Positions 7,281-11,570 of a stretch of DNA of 11,570 bases are shown here, piece after piece. Every line of letters starts with the position of its first letter. Positions within the stretch are counted from its first letter, which is position 1. The notes beneath the pieces are model-generated. The model was not told the DNA's origin. It saw nothing but the letters and a program-made list of their open reading frames with translations, and did no database searches. A program made the position numbers and the translations under genes. Location of the stretch: the NCBI GenBank assembly GCA_041742255.1, contig JBGSIZ010000343.1, positions 1 through 11,570 of the forward strand, written 5' to 3'. Source of the stretch: JBGSIZ01 sp041742255. Lineage in GTDB: Bacteria; Pseudomonadota; Alphaproteobacteria; Rhodobacterales; Rhodobacteraceae.

Positions 7281-8420
7281 TCAGAGCTTGAGCTTGCCCG
7301 GGAAGTAATGTTCGTAGGCCAGCGCATAGTCCGGGGCGTTCATCATCTCGTAGTAGCTGACACGTTCCACCCATTCACGCTGGCTGTCCAACACCTTCTT
7401 CATGAAGGGGTCTTCTTCCAGTTGCGGGATCAGAACATCCCACGCCTTGATCTGACCGTCCAGAATGTCCTTGGACGTGCGGCGCACGGCCACACCGGAT
7501 TCGGTTTCCAGCTTGCGCAGATCGGCCGAGTAGTTGTCCATCGCACGGGCCGTGTTCGAGGTCGACGCGGCCTCGACGGCATATTTCAGGATGGCCTGCA
7601 GATCGGGATCCAGATCGGTCAGGAAATCGTTGTTGAACAGGAATTCAAACGACTCCGACGCCTGGTGATAAGACGACAGGTAGTAGTTCTTGGCGACGTC
7701 CTGCGCACCAAACCGGCTGTCGGACGACGGGTTGTTGAATTCAAAGGCGTCGATCACGCCGCGCTCCATGGCGGGAACGATCTCGCCACCGGGCAACTGC
7801 GCCACGGACATGCCCATGGACTGCATCAGGTCAGCGGCCAGACCGACAGTGCGGTATTTGAAGCCCTGCAAATCGGCCACGGTGTTCACTTTGCCTTTGA
7901 ACCAGCCAAAGGGTTGGGCGAACATCGGAAAGCCCAGATAGCCGGTCACGTTCATGCCCAGCACGTCTTGCTGCAATTCGCGGTAGAATTCAGCACCGCC
8001 GCCTGCATAGAACCACGACAGCATGGTCGTGGCGGACCCGCCGAACACCGGGCCGGTGCCGAACAGCGACGCGGCCTTGTTCTTGCCATACCAATAGACG
8101 GGCACGGAATGGGCGGCGTCCAGAACGCCGTCGTTCACAGCGTCCAGAACCTGAAACGCGCCGACGATTGCACCTGCGGGCAGCAGGTCGATCTTGAGCC
8201 GGCCACCGGACATTTCTTCAACACGGGTGACGTATTCCGCGGCGAAATCCATCCAGATGTCGGACGCCGGCCACGATGTCTGCATCTTCATGACAAGCGG
8301 GGCCTGCGCCAAAACGGCGGGTGCCGACAGAACAGATGCAGCCGCCGCCGTGCCACCCAAGGCACCGGTGCGGATGAACGAACGACGCGACAGCGCCTTG
8401 GTCTTGAGATTTTCGGTCAT
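7281..8420 (-). CDS. dctP: TRAP transporter substrate-binding protein (DctP family, mannitol/chloroaromatic type)
   Basis: A 379-residue periplasmic binding protein. The N terminus has a twin-arginine signal, SRRSFIRTG at 11-19, then an Ala-rich hydrophobic stretch and a likely cleavage after AQA at 38-40, so export is by Tat. The mature part has DctP-family landmarks: QVLDAVNDGVLDAAHS, the segment NTVADLQGFKYRTVG with Arg190 at the place of the carboxylate-binding arginine, and GGEIVPAMERGVIDAFEFN. It resembles the FcbT1/TakP-like branch, whose members bind organic acids including 2-oxo acids and chlorobenzoate; the ligand here is unknown. The ATG at 8420 is chosen over an upstream in-frame codon at 8504 because GGGAGGA precedes it by 5 bases and the Tat motif then falls at the usual distance. 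It is the first gene of the operon, behind a candidate promoter. Confidence 0.95.
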   Translation of the reverse strand: MTENLKTKALSRRSFIRTGALGGTAAAASVLSAPAVLAQAPLVMKMQTSWPASDIWMDFAAEYVTRVEEMSGGRLKIDLLPAGAIVGAFQVLDAVNDGVLDAAHSVPVYWYGKNKAASLFGTGPVFGGSATTMLSWFYAGGGAEFYRELQQDVLGMNVTGYLGFPMFAQPFGWFKGKVNTVADLQGFKYRTVGLAADLMQSMGMSVAQLPGGEIVPAMERGVIDAFEFNNPSSDSRFGAQDVAKNYYLSSYHQASESFEFLFNNDFLTDLDPDLQAILKYAVEAASTSNTARAMDNYSADLRKLETESGVAVRRTSKDILDGQIKAWDVLIPQLEEDPFMKKVLDSQREWVERVSYYEMMNAPDYALAYEHYFPGKLKL

Positions 8421-8472
8421 GGTGTCCTCCCAGACAATGTGGGCCGCTGTCTGCGACCTTCCCCTAAGTTCC

Positions 8473-8500
8473 AGTTTATCGGCGCGTTCAGAGATTGCAA
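8473..8500 (-). promoter_or_regulatory. Candidate sigma70 promoter of the dctPQM operon
   Basis: On the minus strand TTGCAA (8500-8495) and TAAACT (8478-8473) are separated by 16 bases, and lie 53 bases or more before the dctP ATG. The match to -35/-10 consensus is moderate. It is placed by inspection only. Confidence 0.45.
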
Positions 8501-8525
8501 CCACTGGTCAGTATTTTTTACCACT
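8500..8525. promoter_or_regulatory. Possible operator: paired AGTGGT direct repeats around an A-tract
   Basis: On the minus strand AGTGGT occurs at 8525-8520 and again at 8505-8500, start to start 20 bp (about two helix turns). Between them is an AT-rich stretch with six A residues, and the second copy abuts the predicted -35 box of dctP. The geometry would suit a regulator bound on one face of the DNA. No regulator gene is adjacent, and the repeats are short. Confidence 0.3.
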
Positions 8526-8551
8526 TTTGCTCCATTCGGCAGCAATTGGGG

Positions 8552-9514
8552 TCAGGCAACCCTGTCCTGCGGGGCTGTCCCGCCAAAGAAGGCGTCCAGA
8601 TTGTCCAATGCCCTGAACCCCATAGCGTCGCGGGTTTCTTCGGTGGCGGACCCGATGTGGGGCAACAAGAACACGTTGGGCAAGGCCGCAATCGCCGGAT
8701 TGCCCCCCGGTTCGGTCACGAACACATCCAGCCCTGCGGCAAAAATCTTGCCCGACTGCAAGGCGGCCAGCAGCGCGTCTTCGTCCACCAAGGCACCGCG
8801 CGCCGTATTGACCAGAATCGCCCGGTCCGGCAGCAGGGCCAGCGTGCGGGCGTTGATGACGCCCACCGTGTCCGGGGTGGTCGGGCAATGAAGGGACAAG
8901 ACGTCCGACACTGCCATCAGACTGTCCACGGTCGGGTGAAACACCGCGCCCTTTTCCAGAGGGTCGGGCAACCGGGTGCGGTTGTGGTAATGGACCTGCA
9001 TCCCGAACCCCCGCGCGCGCTCGGCGGTCACCTGCCCCACTCGGCCCATGCCCAACACGCCAAACCGTTTGCCCGTCACCTGACGGCCCACCATGAATGC
9101 AGGCGACCAGAAATCCCACTTGCCCGCCCGGATCATCGCATCGCCTTCGGCCCCGCGCCGGGCGGCGCCCAACATGCACAGCATCGCAATTTCGGCGGTG
9201 GCGTCCGACAACACATCGGGGGTGTTTGTGACGACGATCCCGGCGGCCTTGGCGGCGGCCAGATCAACGTGATCGGTGCCCACGGAGTGGTTGGCAATAA
9301 TCTTCAACCGGGGACCAAGGGCGGCAATAACCTCCGCGCTGAACCGTTCGGAATGGCACGGCAGCACGGCATCGACATCGCGACAGGCCGCGATCAAGGC
9401 ATCGCAGGACATCACCTGATCCAAGGGGTTCAAGACCACATCATAATCGCGGGCGGCGCGGGCCTCCACACTTTCGCGCAGTTTGCGGGGGATCAGCAGC
9501 TTGGGTTTGATCAT
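8552..9514 (-). CDS. D-2-hydroxyacid dehydrogenase (glyoxylate/hydroxypyruvate reductase type)
   Basis: A 320-residue cytoplasmic oxidoreductase of the D-isomer-specific 2-hydroxyacid dehydrogenase family, the usual length. The coenzyme domain shows GMGRVG (155-160, GxGxxG), and the second strand ends HYHNRTRL. The Arg and lack of an acidic residue there suggest preference for NADPH. Catalytic residues are Arg239 in NTARGALVDEDAL, Glu268 in DVFVTEP and His286 in LLPHIGSAT. Substrate-domain SVGTDHVDLAAA is also typical. Likely reactions are reduction of glyoxylate or hydroxypyruvate to glycolate or D-glycerate. The exact substrate is not determined. The start at 9514 has AGGAGA 6 bases upstream, and an upstream in-frame start at 9577 lacks this. 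It precedes dctP by 131 bp on the same strand but dctP seems to have its own promoter. Confidence 0.93.
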   Translation of the reverse strand: MIKPKLLIPRKLRESVEARAARDYDVVLNPLDQVMSCDALIAACRDVDAVLPCHSERFSAEVIAALGPRLKIIANHSVGTDHVDLAAAKAAGIVVTNTPDVLSDATAEIAMLCMLGAARRGAEGDAMIRAGKWDFWSPAFMVGRQVTGKRFGVLGMGRVGQVTAERARGFGMQVHYHNRTRLPDPLEKGAVFHPTVDSLMAVSDVLSLHCPTTPDTVGVINARTLALLPDRAILVNTARGALVDEDALLAALQSGKIFAAGLDVFVTEPGGNPAIAALPNVFLLPHIGSATEETRDAMGFRALDNLDAFFGGTAPQDRVA

Positions 9515-9581
9515 GGTGTTCTCCTGTGTGACCCGCGTCATATCCGATGTTGCCCGCGACCAGAACCCGGCAAACATTCAT

Positions 9582-9603
9582 CTGACGTTCACCTGCACGT
9601 CAG
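9582..9603. promoter_or_regulatory. Perfect 7-bp inverted repeat, candidate operator in divergent intergenic region
   Basis: CTGACGT and ACGTCAG form a perfect inverted repeat with an 8-base spacer, 22 bp overall. It lies in the 174-bp region between the start of the dehydrogenase (9514, minus) and the start of the P-loop protein (9689, plus). This is the form and place expected for a dimeric repressor or activator site. The spacer makes a terminator unlikely, and no T tract follows. No clear promoter boxes could be placed here. Confidence 0.45.
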
Positions 9604-9688
9604 GGTTGTTTCACGCCAACGCCGCGACAGGCTTCAGCAGGGGTCGCTAGGTTTGGTGCAACGAAACATTCACCCCATGGAGACCAAC

Positions 9689-10756
9689 ATGACCCCTACC
9701 CTTTCCTACAACGCGATCCCTGCGGACGACGTCAAATGGGCCTTTACCACCCGGCGGGTGCCGCATGGCGATGTGCGCGGCCTGACGCCCAACCTGACCG
9801 GGGCGATCCCCGGCGACCTCGTGCTGTGCGAGATTGTCGAGATCGGGCAGCACCGCAAGATCCAGCTGGCCGACCGGCGGGCCTCAGAAAGCTATCCGGG
9901 CGACCTCGTGGTGCTGTGCCTTGGGGACCGCTATGCGCCGGACCAGTTTCTGGGAACGGCAACCCTTGCCACGGGCCAGATGGCGCATCTGATTGCGGGC
10001 GGCGGGATCGTGGGCCGGGTGGATGCGGCGCATGATTTCATGGATGACCCCACAGTGGTGCGGCCCATCGGGCTGCTGACGGACGCGCAGGGGGCACCGG
10101 TCAATATCGAAACCTACGCGCTGCCCCGGATGCGGGCCAATACCACGGCCACGGTGATCGGGGTGTTCGGGGCCTCGATGAACTCGGGCAAGACCACAGC
10201 GGCCTCCAGCCTAGCACACGGGCTCAAACGGGCGGGCTATGCCACGGCGGGCATCAAGGCGACGGGAACCGGGGCCTTTGGCGATTTCAACTCGTTCGCG
10301 GATGCTGGCGTGTCGGTGCTGGACTTTACGGATGTGGGCATGGCCACGACCTTCCGGATGCCCTTGTCCCGGATCGAGGCCGGGTTCGACACGCTCATTG
10401 CCACAGCGGCGGCCAACGGGGCCGAGGTGATCGTGGTCGAAATCGCGGACGGGGTGTTCCAACAGGAAACCCGGGCGATCCTGCGGGCCTCGGCGATCCG
10501 GGACCGGCTGGACGGTATCCTGTTCGCGGCCCCGGACGCGCTCAGCGCGCTGGGCGGGGTGCATGTGCTTGAGAAACTGGGGCTCAGCCCCTTTGCGATC
10601 TCGGGCATGGTGAGCTGTTCACCGCTCGCGCGGGCCGAAGCCGAAGAAGTGACCGCGCTGCCGGTTTTGTCGCGCGAGGATTTGTGGAACCCGGCGATGA
10701 TCCAGGCGCATGTGGGGCCGATGATGCGGACCCTGCGGGACAAGTCGGCAGCATGA
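9689..10756 (+). CDS. P-loop NTPase of unknown function, DUF1611/dethiobiotin-synthetase-like fold
   Basis: A 355-residue protein in two parts. Residues about 15-145 form a beta-rich, Gly/Asp-rich domain (GDLVLCEIVEIG, YPGDLVVLCLGD, LIAGGGIVGRV, RPIGLLTD) that I do not recognise; an OB-like barrel is possible. Residues about 153-350 are a P-loop NTPase: Walker A GASMNSGKTT (161-170, Lys168), the downstream stretch GIKATGTGAFGDF (188-200), and a Walker B-like strand EVIVVEIADG (246-255). The layout resembles dethiobiotin synthetase, MobB or the C-terminal domain of DUF1611 proteins, which use ATP to activate a small substrate, but none of these functions can be assigned. The start at 9689 has GGAG 7 bases upstream; an ATG at 9677 has no ribosome site. 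Its stop overlaps the next start by ATGA, so it is coupled to the ABC exporter gene. No membrane segment or signal is seen. Confidence 0.88.
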   Translation: MTPTLSYNAIPADDVKWAFTTRRVPHGDVRGLTPNLTGAIPGDLVLCEIVEIGQHRKIQLADRRASESYPGDLVVLCLGDRYAPDQFLGTATLATGQMAHLIAGGGIVGRVDAAHDFMDDPTVVRPIGLLTDAQGAPVNIETYALPRMRANTTATVIGVFGASMNSGKTTAASSLAHGLKRAGYATAGIKATGTGAFGDFNSFADAGVSVLDFTDVGMATTFRMPLSRIEAGFDTLIATAAANGAEVIVVEIADGVFQQETRAILRASAIRDRLDGILFAAPDALSALGGVHVLEKLGLSPFAISGMVSCSPLARAEAEEVTALPVLSREDLWNPAMIQAHVGPMMRTLRDKSAA

Positions 10757-11570
10757 CCGGGCTTCCGCGCCTGCTGGAAACGGACCGCATCCCGGATGCG
10801 GTCCTGATCCCGGTTCTGGGTGTGGCGCAGGCCGTCGCACTCGGGATCGGGGCCTTTGCCACGCGGGACGCCTTTACGGCGCTGCACGGCGGCGGGGCAC
10901 CGGGGTTGGGCACATTGGCGGTGCTGATCGGGGCCGGGGTCGTCGTGGCCGGGATCGACGCCGTGTCACATCAACGCAGCGAGGCGTTGGGGCAAAGTTA
11001 TGCGCTGTCCCTGCGGCACAGTCTTTATGACCACCTGGCAGGCATGGACAGACGTGCGGTCACGGGGCGTCGGATCGGGGCGTTGTCGCTCCGGTTCGTG
11101 GGCGACCTGTCGGCGGCGCGGGGCTGGTTCGGGCGGGGGCTGCCTCGGCTTATCTCGGCGCTGGTGGTTCTGCCGGGGGCGGGGCTTGTGCTTTATCTGC
11201 TCAACCCGGTTCTGGCGGTTATGGCGACGCTGCCGATCGTGCTGTCACTCGGGGCGATGCTCGGGCTGGCCATCGGACTTCAGGCACGGCACCGCAGTCT
11301 GCGGGGGCAACGGGCCAGCCTGTCCATCGCGATGATGGAACGGATCGCGATTGCGCCCGATCTGGACCTCATGGCGCGGACCGACCGGGAACTGGAACAA
11401 CTGGCGGATCATGGGGCGGTCCTGCGGGACAACGCCATCGCGCGCACAACGCGACTGGGATTGCTGCGGATGGTGCCACAGGCGGGGGCGGCGCTGGCGG
11501 GGGCGGGCATGCTGTGGGCAGCGGGTCGGTTCGGGGTGGCGCCGGGGGAAACGGCGGCGGGGCTGGCGGT
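10753..11570 (+). CDS. ABC exporter, membrane-domain N-terminal part (runs off right edge)
   Basis: The frame is open from the ATG at 10753 to the window end, about 272 residues. It starts MTGLPRLLETDRIPD and has hydrophobic segments at about 17-35 and 52-69, then a cytoplasmic-helix region SLRHSLYDHLAGM and LSLRFVGDLSAARGWFGRGL. This is the coupling-helix area typical of half-transporter exporters (ABC transmembrane type 1). Two long helices follow at about 133-175 and another at about 242-258. The nucleotide-binding domain, if fused as in the usual half-transporter, lies beyond the window, so ATPase motifs cannot be checked. The cargo is unknown. The ATG overlaps the stop of the P-loop protein gene (ATGA), which strongly suggests one operon. 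Confidence 0.85.
   Translation, partial: MTGLPRLLETDRIPDAVLIPVLGVAQAVALGIGAFATRDAFTALHGGGAPGLGTLAVLIGAGVVVAGIDAVSHQRSEALGQSYALSLRHSLYDHLAGMDRRAVTGRRIGALSLRFVGDLSAARGWFGRGLPRLISALVVLPGAGLVLYLLNPVLAVMATLPIVLSLGAMLGLAIGLQARHRSLRGQRASLSIAMMERIAIAPDLDLMARTDRELEQLADHGAVLRDNAIARTTRLGLLRMVPQAGAALAGAGMLWAAGRFGVAPGETAAGLA

Noticed and set aside
7308..8891. Plus-strand open frame of over 500 codons
   Set aside because: It is antisense to dctP and the dehydrogenase, a high-GC shadow frame with His/Arg/Gly-rich, low-complexity composition.
8495..9688. Long plus-strand open frame leading into the P-loop gene
   Set aside because: It is antisense to the well-supported D-2-hydroxyacid dehydrogenase; its translation has no family features, and a good ribosome site supports the internal start at 9689.
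9515..9688. Sigma70 promoters for the dehydrogenase and P-loop genes
   Set aside because: Only isolated TTGCCG- and TTGTTT-like boxes were seen, without -10 partners at proper spacing.

Overview
The window looks like a chromosomal segment of a high-GC alphaproteobacterium, most likely a Rhodobacterales (Roseobacter-group) member. This is inferred from the IS3-type transposase relic, a mannitol/chloroaromatic-type TRAP transporter, an ABC1-kinase form with a QTDPN catalytic loop, and strong GGAGG-type ribosome binding sites. No rRNA, tRNA or CRISPR array was seen.

Layout. (1) Positions 1 to about 2090 are a gene graveyard. There is a minus-strand scrap of an acyl-CoA-dehydrogenase-fold flavin monooxygenase at the left edge. 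An internally deleted IS3-family element lies at about 273-1094 and interrupts the 3' end of a minus-strand short-chain dehydrogenase pseudogene. A plus-strand TetR-type regulator pseudogene faces away from that dehydrogenase. All of these carry stops, frameshifts or truncations. (2) Positions 2179-8420 hold a compact minus-strand operon, read right to left: dctP (Tat-exported binding protein), dctQ, dctM, an amidase-signature hydrolase, a 53-residue membrane protein absent from simple long-ORF lists, and an ABC1/UbiB-type atypical kinase. A plausible sigma70 promoter lies just upstream of dctP. Strong hairpins lie between dctP and dctQ, and a 26-bp tandem repeat lies between dctQ and dctM. 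(3) Positions 8552-9514 (minus) encode a D-2-hydroxyacid dehydrogenase of the glyoxylate/hydroxypyruvate reductase type. (4) On the plus strand, divergent from it, a P-loop NTPase with an unusual N-terminal domain (9689-10756) overlaps by ATGA the start of an ABC-exporter subunit that runs off the right edge (10753-11570).

How the genes may work together. The TRAP system would import an organic acid, possibly one carrying an amide that the co-transcribed amidase hydrolyses. The neighbouring 2-hydroxyacid dehydrogenase could act on a downstream 2-oxo or 2-hydroxy acid. These substrate links are inference. The most unusual unit is the P-loop protein/ABC exporter pair, whose coupled translation suggests a joint function that I cannot assign.
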